Origin: Prosapia bicincta
Lineage: Eukaryota > Arthropoda > Insecta > Hemiptera > Cercopidae
Reading direction: 5' to 3'
Length of the DNA stretch: 64,000 bases
Assembly (NCBI GenBank): GCA_036971475.1
Contig: JBAIZL010000001.1
Coordinates: forward strand, 103,593,850 to 103,657,849
Shown here: positions 46,741 through 59,673 of the stretch, piece after piece
Layout of the letters: each line of letters begins with the position of its first letter
How positions within the stretch are numbered: position 1 is the stretch's first letter
The notes under the pieces: generated by a model
Told to the model about the DNA's origin: nothing
Databases searched by the model: none
The model's input: the letters and a program-made list of their open reading frames with translations, nothing else
Program-made: the position numbers and the translations under genes

Positions 46741-47640
46741 TTAATTCTATTCTTAAATACCTAGTTTCCTCTTTATTTTCTCTACTACTTCTCTTCTGTA
46801 CATGCTCAATTTATTTAACTTATCTACCATCTTATCTCATTTATTTTGGTCTATTTCCTTAACCCTTTATTATTTATTTCTTACACATCCTAGGTTAAAT
46901 TTAGCCACGCCTTTTGTTATTTTAAAGGCGTTTAATGAGGGCTATTTCACTTATCGGTTTAAAACACGGTCGGAGTTGTACAGACCGGAGCGCACTCGCA
47001 CATGACCGATCCCTCCGTGGTCTGCAGATACACTCCCAATTTTTGACGTTCTCAGGCTTTGTCAACCCCTCTCGGCTACTTTAGACAAATAAAAGGTTTC
47101 CCACTGCTAGTGTGACAGGATACTTTGTCTCGTTTACTTCCTTCTTGCTTTTCCCACGATATCAGTCTGTTGTCCATATATTCAATAATTTTTTAATTTT
47201 ACTTCAACTCCTTCGAGAGGCTCTGGTTTTTTGTCTCTCCACTTTGTACTTCTTTCCTCATTTTGCGTCCCCTCGAATGTCGATGGACTCTCTAGGTGGA
47301 TTTTAAACTTCTCCCTCTTTCAAATCTGGAAAAAATCCCCTTATCCCTAAAATTGCTATATTTTTATCCCTTAAACTCTGTAAATTAAACTTACATTATG
47401 CCTAAGTCATTTTTATTTAGTTATGGCTTCGCTATTTTGGCTGCAAAACCTCTTAAAATATATGGAATTTTTATGTGACTTTTTTAACCCGTTGCAACAC
47501 ACACACACACACACACACACACAATCACACATCACAATTCTATACTGTACATTAGACTCGGAGAATTGCAAAGAAAGGAATAGGGGAAAATTATCGAGGG
47601 CACTAAAAGTATCGTGAATAAATAAAATTCTCTAGACAAT
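46741..47640. other. Pyrimidine-rich, GC-richer segment of unknown nature
   Basis: Unlike its neighbours this 0.9 kb is C/T-rich and less AT-rich (for example ggtcggagttgtacagaccg near 46,968). Several short open frames, none recognisable. A (CA)n run lies at about 47,498-47,522. It may be an untranslated part of an unidentified transposable element. Confidence 0.35.
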
Positions 47641-48307
47641 GTATTTTATCAAGTTGGAATAAAACAATTTATAAGGCGGAAGTAAACCCGTTCCAAGTTT
47701 AATTTTATTTATGAAGATATTTCGTATACCATTAAATAAAGAAAATGTAATCGGAGAAAATGTAATAAAAAATTGTTTGTTTTAAAAGGTCGGTTTTAAA
47801 CAAGAACGTATTTCAATTTATATTTTTCAATTAATGTCAGGTCACGTTCGTCAGATTTATTATAAGTGGTAGGTTAATCATTTAAAGTGGTCATTAAGTA
47901 AAATCTTCTCATGAGTTGACGTACAAAAACATAATTAATTACAAAATTTATGTTTAATCCAACTTCTAAATATACAACCAGTTATTTCAAAATATATCTC
48001 AGTAAAAACAAATACTTGATGTTGAAAGGGTTGAATTACTCCTTCTGAAGAATATAACAGTTGCAAATAGACTGTTTCAATTATACAAATACAACATCTA
48101 CACCGCATTTTATTTGCTTTTTATGTATTTATATTTGAATACCATAAGGGTAGCTTGAATGATTAGGTTTAAAATCTTTTACATATTTTAGGATACACAA
48201 TATCAAGAGCACAGTGGTACAATATATTACAATAAAAATATTGAAAAGAACCCCAATACCACAAAAATAATCAAAAATAACAAATAAGACAAGTTACTTA
48301 AGATTAA

Positions 48308-48352
48308 ACCCTTATGTACATTTCGATGACCATGTCATCATCATCAGAGGGT
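48308..48352 (-). ncRNA. Hammerhead-ribozyme-like motif, minus strand
   Basis: Mirror copy of 48,446-48,490, same sequence on the opposite strand. Confidence 0.6.
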
Positions 48353-48445
48353 CTTGTTACAAAACACAATCTAGCACACAAGAAGTTACAAACTAGAATG
48401 ATGAGTTTGTAACTTCTTGTGTGCTAGATTGTGTTTTGTAACAAG

Positions 48446-48490
48446 ACCCTCTGATGATGATGACATGGTCATCGAAATGTACATAAGGGT
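48446..48490 (+). ncRNA. Hammerhead-ribozyme-like motif, plus strand
   Basis: ACCCT (stem I), CTGATGA (perfect CUGANGA core), one extra T, GATGAC-AT(G)-GTCATC (strong stem II), GAAA, then self-complementary ATGTACAT as minimal stem III (its first A shared with the GAAA), A at the cleavage position, and AGGGT pairing fully with ACCCT. All conserved elements are in order. The single extra base between core and stem II departs from the classical fold. The self-complementary stem III could favour dimeric action. Confidence 0.65.
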
Positions 48491-48583
48491 TTAATCTTAA
48501 GTAACTTGTCTTATTTGTTATTTTTGATTATTTTTGTGGTATTGGGGTTCTTTTCAATATTTTTATTGTAATATTTTAGGATA

Positions 48584-49389
48584 GTGAACAGTTTTCTTTC
48601 ATTGTTAGGAAAAAACAATAACGCAAATAACATATTCTTACACGGTAAAATCAAGGGATATATGTATAGTGTTATATATATATCTTATTTGAAAATGATA
48701 TATTACTTTATTGTATACAGTAGACTACTACATAAATAAACATGTAAAAGTTTGTTTGTTCAAAATCTTATGCTTTCAACATTTTTACATTTTGGTTTGA
48801 AATTTTGACAATATTACATTCATATGAGCGTTTATTTTTTTATATACCTACATTCTAACACGAGATTTTGACAAGTAAACGACCCTTTTTTCGAACAGAG
48901 ATTAATAGGATTTCATGGTGTTGACCGTTGAGTTGGAAGACTGTGCTTTTAGGAAATCAAATGTTATGTCAACACAAATCAATATAACCTACTAAACGTA
49001 ACGTTTATGTATGAGGACAATATCAATGTATTAAAACATTATTGGTCTCAAAATTACAATATGAAAAATTATAATTTGTTAAAAAAATACAATTTATTTT
49101 ATTAAATGATATAACATATGTTTAATTTTTTTAATTTGATTTTTAAGAGAGTCTATAGGAGAATAAGAACGAGGGCAAGACCAGTCGGAAAGAAAGAAAA
49201 GTACATAGAGAGGGAGAGAAAGAGAGAAGGAGAGAGTCAAAGTAGTTTTATATAGTTATGTAGTTTGAATAAAATTGAAATAAATCAATATAATACTGCA
49301 AGAACTAAAAATTAAAGCTATAACAGGGAAGACATGAGCGTTAAGGCATATAAACATTTTCTGCAAGTAAAAATTATTTTCTAATTTAC

Positions 49390-49395
<6 letters not shown>
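48584..49395. other. No recognised feature
   Basis: AT-rich; a gagaga-rich stretch at about 49,206-49,236. Confidence 0.5.
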
Positions 49396-49449
<54 letters not shown>

Positions 49450-49664
49450 GCCCATATTATATTATATATATATAATATATATTTTCTTGTTTAATAATTT
49501 AAAACAACATAGATATTCAAATACAAGTATATTTATTGATTTATAATCAAAGCTTTTCGTTGGTTAACAGTACCAACATCATCATCATGATGTTAGTACT
49601 GTTAACCAACGAAAAGCTTTGATTATAACTTAATTAAAACTCTTGTATTTGAATAACCTATGTT

Positions 49665-49733
<69 letters not shown>
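49396..49733. repeat. Hairpin (49,502-49,670) between two (TA)n tracts
   Basis: (TA)n at 49,396-49,446 and 49,668-49,733 enclose an imperfect palindrome with about 80-base arms: aaacaacatagatattcaa at the left, aacctatgttgttt at the right, centre catcatcatgatg. Its arms contain cgaaaagctttgat, also present in the 43-kb hairpin, so the two belong to one family. The CUGANGA core is degraded. Confidence 0.85.
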
Positions 49734-49738
<5 letters not shown>

Positions 49739-49859
49739 CAATTCACACTTACGTCAACAAAAAAATATTATATTTTAGTTACTTTTTATTATGTAATTAC
49801 GGTTAATATAAATATGTATATAGTCTACATATGACAGAATCAAAAGTGGAAAAATAGAA

Positions 49860-50032
49860 AACGAAATTAATGAATAAATTCAATTATTTAAATTTAATTT
49901 ATGAATTATTATTTGAAAAAAAAACTGTATTAACATCAAGTGACATCCAATTCAACTTTAAAAAAATGTATTTGAACTTCAGTGGATGAATTAATAATAT
50001 CTTATCACCGATTGAAAATTTCAAATATATAC

Positions 50033-50091
<59 letters not shown>

Positions 50092-50253
50092 TATATATAC
50101 AATAATAATTTATATATAATAAAATATGTTTCCTTGTGTAACAATAAAATTAACGGAAAATACAAACACAAGAATAAATTTATTGTATGATATATTTCAT
50201 TTTTTTATAATTGTTTAATACAATTAATTCATTTTCGTACTTGTATATCGTCT

Positions 50254-50314
<61 letters not shown>

Positions 50315-51524
50315 GAGTGTTAACTAATAGTAGGAATTGAAAAACATGTTTTAATTTACTTTCTTAAATTAGAATTGTTGTTACTGAATTATTCTATTAG
50401 CTCTATTAGCAGTTATATCATATTAAACCTATTTTATAATAGGTTTTCAACTATTCTTTCAATTAAACAAATACAATGAGTTTCTGCGTAAGAAAAATTG
50501 ATCCAATATATAAATAATGTTTGATATCATATTATATGTTTAATAAAGAAAATAAAGTATTTATTCACAGTCGTTTCCACAGATATACGACTGTTACTTT
50601 TCCGTTATCGTTTGGTAATCAGATAACAACTTACAGCCTCTAAAATCCAAACAAATGCATATTGAGACAAAACCTTACAAGGGTTGTCGATTCATCTTCA
50701 AAGTGAAACCGGAGATAATCTAATAATGAGTGTTCATTACATTACCTCCACACAGTATATTTGTGGAGAACCCAGTCCTCCGAGTATCATTTCAATATAC
50801 AGTGTGTATTCCTCCTCCGAATCGCTTCATTGTTGGTTTGTTTCTGCCTCCGGCCCTACACTTCGCCTCCAGACCAGATACTAAACCATTTGCGTCTAGG
50901 ACAATTCCCTATAGCTACTTTATAAAATATTTTTGTGCAGTAATAATCTGAAATAAGTAATAATTATTCATTTTGTACTACTAAAAATCAACCTAAATGA
51001 TTAAACATTTTAGCTATTCAAACTACACCCATCAAATTCTAATTAGTACTATAAAATTTAAATATTATTATATTTTATTCATACTAGTATTTAAAATATT
51101 ATTAGAAGAATATTTTCACATCTTTCAAATTTTAGTATGGTATCATTCTGAAATAAAAATCCATTTCTTAATATTAATGAATATAATTTAAAATCTGACT
51201 TCAAAATCTATGGCATTCCTTAAATACAACTGAGTGATATATTTTTAAACTCATTTTAACCAGAGTCAAATGTTAAAACGTTTGTGACAAAACTTTTCCC
51301 GCTTGTTAAATTTATTTTCCTGTATAAATAACGCGTTTGCATGGATAAAAATATCGTTAAATTTTACATTTCTGCAAACAATTATAAATCATTTTCTATT
51401 CACATAAAAAAAACTTTATCCTTGCTTAGTACGTTAATAATATATAAGGTAAATACGACAATTCTGTGACTAACTTTTGTTAAAGCTTTGAACAAAGTTT
51501 ATTGTAGTTTACAAGTTTTCAACA
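49860..51524 (-). repeat. Inverted repeat IR3, right arm
   Basis: Mirror of 27,899-29,330, with extra (TA)n tracts (50,039-50,090 and 50,258-50,310). About 20.5 kb, including all of IR2, lies between the arms. Confidence 0.85.
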
Positions 51525-54500
51525 TTAGGCTGATAATATGATGATTTATGTTTGCAATAATAAAAAGGCAGTCGGCAACCAAAGATATGAGTTAAAACAT
51601 TTATGTTCATTGTGAATTAGTAATTGTCTATTTAAGGTTTCAAATATAGCTTGACGTTAATTGTCCAATTAAAGAAACTATTTCTTTTAAATTATGGTTA
51701 TATTAGATTTGATACCATACCTGATTCTTCCAGGAACATTATGAAACCCTTTTATAATCTATGTGAAGCATTTGTAAATTGGAATTTGGGTGAAGACTAT
51801 TGGCGGAAGAACCGAACGAAGATTTCGTACGAAACATCAGAGAGAGTTTCTGGTGCCAGGGGAGTATTGGCCGGAAGAAAAGAAATGAAATCAACGTAAA
51901 TTTGCCAGACTAAAGAATATCTATTAGCGACATATGTAAAAACGGAAAACAACATTTACCAATGAAGCAAAAGAGAGATCCATAACAAACAAACAAAGTG
52001 TTGAGTAGAGAGTAGTCAATATTGAGGACTCAGAGCATACCATATGCTTTAATTTAAATTTTTAGAATCATAATAGTAAACGCAATAGTATTCAATAAGT
52101 TTATTAAGTTCAAATCAAAATTCAGAAGTCGCTTAGGAATTTGAAAAAAGTAAATGAAAGAATAGAATCAAATTTAGAAAGATGAATAACGGATTAAAGC
52201 ATCATTGTTGTCTGAGTTTATTCAAGAGGGACTTTATATAATAGAATAAATCGGTAAAGTGATATAAAACATAACTCATAAAGTGGAGTTAGTGGTAATA
52301 AAACGCTATCTGGCAGTAAATATGTTATTGATTTAAACAATGGGATAATGAAGTAGATACTAAATGCAATAATGGCAGAAAGGATGAAGAGCATGAATGT
52401 AAAATAGTAAACAAAAGTGTGGTAGGGCTGTAGGGAACTATTGGAAAAGGAGAATCCCAGTGAGGATAAGGACCAAGAGCGACTGAGTGACGTTTTTGTG
52501 AAGAGAAGTTAACCCTATATCCAATAATTGTTTCATACGCTGAATGTCACCATTACGTAAGGAAGTAAACGGGACAGGATTAGTGCCGAGAATTTACAAA
52601 ATAAGTACATTTTCATTTAATTTCCGACCAATTGAACATTAACTTTTAGTAACAAAAATACTCATATTAGTCTTAAAAACATTGAACATTAAATTTTTTT
52701 TTTTGTACTGTATCAAAAATTAAAAGCTCATTCTTTAACTATCATGCGTAAAGCTAAGTGGTAAACGTTAATAAACATTCGGCCATTTATTATATTTTAC
52801 TTAAAACTTATCCAAATAAAGTAAGGGCTTGTGTTCTACATCTTGTGATCTAGAAAAAAATTAGAGTTTCCTGTTTTGTAAGACAACAAATTTTAACTTT
52901 CTACAAAAAATTAATAAGTAAATATAGATTGTATTCATCACCTACCTTAGTCGACCGTGAAAGCTGGAGAACTTTACAAACTAAAACCTCATCGACTTGA
53001 GCCTAGCTGACCAAATCTTTGGTAACCCAGGTTTACATTTAATTTTAATAATTATTGTTATTTTAAGGGAATTATAATGATTTAGCAATTTATAGCAACA
53101 GAGCAGAGGTGATTGGTGTTATAATATGGGATGAGTTCGATATCAATGTTGTGTTTTAGTAACAGAATGGGACTAAATGCCATTAGATATGTTAAACCTT
53201 CGACCAGCAAACGTGTCACCCTGTACAATTTATATCTAAAAAAATAGGAAAACGTTTCAGGAAACATGGGTTAACAAAGTTTATATCTGAGTGTACGATA
53301 ATGGCTTTAAATTGAATTACTTTGTCTAATAGTTTCATTAGTGACGCTGTAAAACCTTCAGCTTACTCTGTGCATTGCAAACATTTCCTCTCGAACGATG
53401 TATTTTAAAACTATTTTTCAACTTGAATGAATCAACTGGTATTATGCTTTCACTGTACACTTTTAAATGAAAATTCAAAAAACTTTTTTAAATGAAAATC
53501 TATTCTTAATTCTTTTATGAAAAAAATTCACGAAACTCCGTTTCGTTACATTTAAATATATTTTTACCAAATATAAAGCAATATTCATTACTTAGATAGT
53601 TCCGTTACTGATATTTAAATTACTCACCTACATAAATTTATAACAATGAACCTAACTATTAGTTTTGTAATCGATGATGGGAAAGCAATGCATGTTCTTC
53701 CACTACATTTTTACAAGTGGAATCTTCAATACCTGTAATATCTAATTAAAAAAACATACATTTTTTAAACTTATTGATAATTTACAATACAGAAAGTGAC
53801 GACTTTTAAATATTAAAATCATTTGTTGTATGGAATTTTACGTTATTATTTAATTTAATAAATTCAAGATATTTCTGAGGGTAAGGAAAATTGCATTTAG
53901 ACATGATTTAAACGTATCCACGACATAATCTCTAAGTGTATACGAAATAATTAGTCACATGATTAATCTTTGGGTATGTTTAGAATCCGGTAATATTAAA
54001 GACATTTATCTGTGGCGCTCTAATATGGTGACAAAGGAATTATACTTGCAACATGGTTTTTCCTTATTCTCAGGGGTTGAACCTTATATGTTCTTTTTTG
54101 TGCTGCGAAGCATTCCGTAAGATGTGATTTTCTGAATCTGTAAATCAATGTAAAGTTATTGTGACATAGACGCTTTAGATAACGTCCAGTTTACACTAAT
54201 CGAAAAATATTTGTACATGATATAATACCAACCGATAACAGTCAGTATCGGTGATTTTTAGATGTATTTTTCTAATATTTATTGTGGATATGTTAATACC
54301 ACCATGGAACTATTGACGTACCAGCCTGAACCATTACTTTCAGCCGTGATACCAGTGTGTTTCGTAGGTATATTTTACAATGAGATAGGTTGTAAGAACA
54401 TAGTTGTTTTGTGTGTATAAGTTACTAAAATTTATTTCTTTTTTTGCATATAACCAGTTATCTATATATTATTCTCACAAAATATTGTTTAAAAAGTTCC

Positions 54501-55850
54501 AAAATCGCTGTATAAATTGAATTATAGCTCGTGTAAAGTAACTTCTTTTTTATGCATAAAATCCTTTATATTATTGTAATTGCCTCGCAGGTTTATAAAA
54601 ATAATTATTTCGTAATGTATTCAGTTTTATCTCAGTTCTTCGAAAATAAATATTTGCAACCTTTAAGGTTTGCTATAAACTGAAATTAAAACTGAATTAA
54701 ATTTTATAGCTACGTCTGGCTTGTATTCAAGACGAGATAAAAAAAAGCTTGTATAAGTGTTTCTAAGGGTATAAACCTGAAATTTTATACGAAAAGTCAG
54801 CACGAAAAGTGTAATTTTATGATTTCGGAAATTGAGTAGTAATATTACCCGGCATTTAGAAGTGAGCTATTTCTGGTAGTTAGGAAACTTATATAAACAT
54901 TTTGTTGGTTGATTTTAGCGCTTAAATAACCCAGATTTCAATCGTTGGAAGAAAATATGTTGTCAAAGTTATCGCCCGTATGTTAAAAAAGGATCGATAA
55001 TGAGAATCATTCATAAATTTCAAAGTAATTTCCTGACACTTTGAACTAGAGAATAAAATTTTAATCAAGAGAATTTACAAATTAAATAAATATACATTTA
55101 TAAAACGTAAATGAGCAAGTCAACAATTTTGTTTGGAATAATTATTATTCACAATCTTCAACTAGCATCCCATTATTGGTCACTTTTTTCTATAAAAATA
55201 AATTGTTTATATATGGGCAGTGCTTCGATATCGGCATGTGAATTTTTTTTGTAATACTAAAAACGTTAAAGATTTTTTGTAAAATCATTTTAAAAGCAAC
55301 TGTTTCAAGTGAACAAGGTACAGATAAGGCTTTAATCAAACCCGGTGATCCTTAGAAACGAAATTCATAGCCGATAATTGGGCAGGCTTATATTTCAATA
55401 TGAAAAGGGCTTATAATTTGATTCATTTTCATTCATAAAGTTGTGTGATTAGGTTTTGTCCATGAAATATAGCAACGTGTGAAGGGCTGTTGTAAAGTTT
55501 GGTAATTAACTCCTTTTTTATATTTAGATTTATTTATTTTCTTCATTTATGTTAGATTTTAAGTTTTACAGATTTTAAGGCAAAATTATTTGTTTTAAAC
55601 ATCAGAGTTTGACTGCATCATAAAGCTTTTAAAAATTGTATTATAAATTGATAAAAATCTATCAGTTTCATAATTTGTATTGAACTGTTTATAATGTTGA
55701 AAATTACTTTTTATTATTGTGTTGAGGTGTTGAATTCTAATTTTGCAATGAACCTTGTTAAACATAAGGTTAGGTATAGTAATAAATATTATGAAACAGT
55801 AACCAACAAATTTTAAGATATTATACATACATTTTACGTACAAACATATT

Positions 55851-55851
<1 letters not shown>
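51525..55851. other. Four kilobases without recognised genes
   Basis: AT-rich. Short frames (for example 51,651-51,899 and 53,082-53,267) lack family resemblance or splice context. Confidence 0.55.

Positions 55852-55941
<90 letters not shown>
55852..55941. repeat. (TA)n microsatellite
   Basis: TA array with one aaatata interruption. Confidence 0.97.
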
Positions 55942-55942
<1 letters not shown>

Positions 55943-56464
55943 AACAATCTAGAATACAAATAATCTCACTAGTTGTTTTCAATCCGGCTTCCGATAGTAT
56001 GGTCATTCCATTTTCAAGTATAATACTGTAAAAATCTAGAAAAGGGGAGGTGTGTGAAAAATATATTTTCGCGTGTTTTAATGCTATTATTATTAATTCC
56101 ATTATTATTTTCTCTGCACTTTTCTGCTTCTACCTTATGTAATAGTTGTCTGGCTATTTAATATTGCTTATTTTATTTGCATATGCAGCTAAATTTGAGT
56201 TATACTATATATGTTTGGTTTATTATAAATATTTTTGTAGTACTTTTTAACTCACTCTTTTTATTGCCCTATTTGTAATTTATTACAAAAAATGTAATTT
56301 TATTCGTATCAGAATTATTTTTACATCCTAACACCTGTTATTAACTGTATACGTCTTTTAATACCATTTGGTTTTGTTTGTTCCAGAAAATTATTTGGTT
56401 CGTTTACCTGTAAGCTATTACTGTAATTAAAAATTACTTAACTAAGTGAACACATAGGGCTTAC

Positions 56465-56697
56465 TTGCTGACGCGTTTCGAAATAATCGTTCCTTTTACG
56501 AAGCAAAGCCTCTACTGGCGGCATATGCGTTAGGTACAAAGAATGTGGGGATGACTGTGGTAGGGATGGGTTATTTGGGTTGTGCGTTATGTAATGGAAA
56601 AGGGAGTTGGCTTAAAAATGTGTGTGGTTATTTAATGAAACAATTGTAAAGTAAAAGATGATAAAAGAACGATTATTTCGAAACGCGTTAGCAAGAA
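56465..56697. repeat. Inverted ~33-bp repeats, Penelope-end-like
   Basis: ttgctgacgcgtttcgaaat... (56,465-56,498) mirrors ...atttcgaaacgcgttagcaa (56,665-56,697) with a few mismatches, about 165 bp apart. The cgaaacgcgt wording (GAAA plus self-complementary ACGCGT) matches the 3' half of the hammerhead-like motifs above. The CUGANGA half is decayed. Confidence 0.5.
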
Positions 56698-56699
56698 GT

Positions 56700-59311
56700 T
56701 CTTATGTATTCACTTATTTAAGTAATTTTGAATTATACGTTAATCAGTGAATGCAAGATGATTACATCAAGCTATTTTTGTCTTAAGTGAGTAAAGGACG
56801 TTCAATAAAAGTACATTTGGCTCTTAGGGTTGAGATTAATAGCAAGGAACTTTAGGGGCAGCATACAGGCAAGGATCTTGTGATGGGCTGCATGGTTGAA
56901 GTAGACATACAGTCTACCAACTTCATAGAGCGTGTCTACCCGTTATACTTTTCCCGTATAGAAAGAATGTTCAGAGAGGAACGGTGGCAAATATATAGAA
57001 CTAAGTAACGGGCTAACATAGACTAAGGAAGGGGTTTACTTACATAGAAATATAGAACCCATGGACATGCTGTTTGCCTGTGGCAAACCTGGTGTCAATT
57101 TGTGTAAACATCTTGTGTCTACTGTGTACTCGGTATTTTTAACTTTTGGATTACTAATTAAAAGTAAATAACCAAACTTAAGTTAGTTTTGTTCATTAGT
57201 CAACCATTGTAATTTTTATTTGAGATCAATTTACTAAAAATAAACATAACAACGATTCTATAAATTTTTTAAATATAATAATTTAAAATCGTATAATGGT
57301 AAACATTAACTTTAAGCAAATAATTATGTGTGGCTGAAACAGAAAGTTGCTATTACATTGTTTAGGGAATGAATGTTTATAGGATTTTAATTTTAAAATT
57401 TATTTGGATAAATTGTTTTGTTGATATTTGGTAAAGTATTAGTAGCTATGTGTGGACCTGTTCAATAAAGCTGGTTTGGAAACCAGCCAAACACTGTCGA
57501 GTGCGAAAGGGTTAGTGGCAGTTGTTTCATGCATAAGTTACACGATATTTCCGGTTGATTAATACAGAGTTGTTTTCAACTCAATAACTTGAAGCGTAAT
57601 TTAAGCATAATACATGTTAGGAATAACGAAATAATTAATATTTATTCTTAAAAAACAAATAATATTGAGAATTAAATATCACAGCCAATATTTTAACAAA
57701 AAACCTTTTTTAAATAAAGTCGTGGAACTCGAGAAGTAGCACCAGATAGCCAAGAAATGCCATTTCCGCGCTCTAGTCAAATTTGCAAATCTTATGTTGC
57801 AAAAGTGTCAGGTTAGTTGCGATTGTTATAACACAATCAAAGAAAGTTAAAGTGCAATTAATTGTAAACAAAAATTTGATAAAAGGTTTTAGGAACGTGT
57901 TCAGGTAAATTAAAATCAGATTTACCCGAAAGCTTACAAGTGGTGGAAATTAGGGATGATAAGTCGGCAAGTATAACAAGTAGCACGTATAGGGGTGGGG
58001 TAGAACACGTTCCCTGCGACATGAAAAAATGAAAATGTAATTGGAGGCTAAAAATATCAACTTCGAGGCTAAACACATAGGCTAAATCGTTTCGTAACAA
58101 TAGAATGCTTTTGTTATTTGCATAAGGAAAAATGTCTCTCCAAATTAAAGTAAACGAAGATATTGCTTACTTTAAGAGTTAGTCACTGCTGAATAGTCTC
58201 ATGTTTTTAATGTTTAAATAAACATAAGTTATGGTAGGTTAGGGTCGAAGAGTAATAACTTACATTTCCTTTCAGTTGCCAAAGAATAATATCAATGAAA
58301 TTCCAATGACGTCAACATGTAGTAGCAAATAAACCACCCCCAAGAGTAAAAACGTTTTTCTCTTCATGGGGGAGAAAAGTACTTATTTTCACAGGCAAGG
58401 GGAATGACACGCATTGTATTTGAATATAATGTATTTGAATTTGAGTGTGTGTGTGTGTGTGTATATATACAAGAAGAGTGTGAACAAATAGAAGAAATTG
58501 AAAAAAAATTTCATAATGGTCATCAGCGAATACTCTTAATGCAAATTTAAATTCGATTTTTACAGTGCGTGGTCGCTTCTAGAAGAAGAAGCTGTGTGTA
58601 AAGAAATTATTCGGAACAAATAACCTTAATATTAATATGGGCACAAAAGTACATGAAAAAATAAGACTATAAAATGTGAATTCAATGCAATATATTAATA
58701 CAAGAACAACTAGATACAATTTTAAAATCAGATAAAGTATATTCAAACATACGAAACATTTTTAGAACATCATTTAGCAGAAGCAGACACCCAAAGAAGA
58801 ACTATTGATTTTGTATCTTCTTACATATGTTCTAATGATATTATTATCTGGAACTGAATAATCAAGTTTAACTGAACCAACTTTTATTCAGCCGGGAAAG
58901 GAGAGTTACTTGTTGTAACAGAGAGCATAAAGAAGTCAAATGGTGATCTGCAGAAAATGTGCTGCATACAGGTAGCCACATATAAATACTTAATTGGTCT
59001 AGTAGAATTCCTTCTTTCTTCAATATGATATAATTATAGGTAACAAAAATGAAGTCCTAGTTTCAGTACATCGAATTACAACCTTGTAACAAACTTTATC
59101 AGCTAACAATCTTTAAAAAATTATAATTTAAAATTACTTGAAATAAGGCACTATATGGTATAGTATCAATATCACCCTAAACAGTTAAACCAAACTATAT
59201 AACCAATTATTTATTAATTTGCAAAAATTGTATAAAGCAGTATTTAACAAATATTGACTTTGCCGTTCAAATATAGTTATAAGTTTTGTTCAGAAGAAAA
59301 ACTTTGAAGAA
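56700..59311. other. No recognised feature
   Basis: AT-rich, with a short (GT)n at about 58,444-58,462. An 80-codon frame at 57,858-58,100 on the minus strand has no recognisable similarity. Confidence 0.5.
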
Positions 59312-59673
59312 AATGTTTCCATATATCGCTGTATTAATGTTTAGTCTCATTAGGTAAGTAGACTGAACTATTAACCCTTTTCTAAACTTTTTTATAGATA
59401 ACCATACCTTTTTCATGGAAAAGAATTGATTATGATTGGAACATCTTGCTTCAATTGAAACTTCATATTGAAGTGGTATTTAGAAGCACATCTAGGTCAA
59501 TGCAAACACAAGTTGGCATTTCCGTTCTCTACATATCCTTTATGAGATCATATCCTTGCTGCAGTGGCATCCAAGCAAGTATAGTTAAAATGCATAGTTG
59601 TGTAGTTACGTTGCAAGACTTGGAGAGTACACAATTTAGGGCGACCAGTGTTAAGTGTAATAAAGACGGTTAA
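59312..59673 (+). CDS. Speculative two-exon secreted peptide gene
   Basis: ATG at 59,312 encodes MFPYIAVLMFSLI, a signal-peptide-like hydrophobic start, ending in a perfect donor AG|GTAAGT (59,354) in phase 2. A frame open from 59,424 to a TAA at 59,671-59,673 could follow through a 70-base intron with a weak acceptor (catggaaaag). It would contain CCSGIQASIVKMHSCVVTLQ. The better acceptor, ttttttatag at about 59,397, would give an immediate stop. Total about 97 codons, no known family. Confidence 0.2.

Larger units (their letters stand above)
48184..48583. mobile_element. Perfect 171-bp-arm palindrome with flanking 13-bp direct repeats
   Basis: 48,224-48,394 and 48,404-48,574 are complementary with no mismatch seen where checked, loop agaatgatg. 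atattttaggata is present both just before the unit (about 48,183-48,195) and at its right edge (48,571-48,583), as expected of a target duplication. Each arm carries a hammerhead-like motif. It is interpreted as two inverted Penelope-type terminal segments inserted together. Confidence 0.8.
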
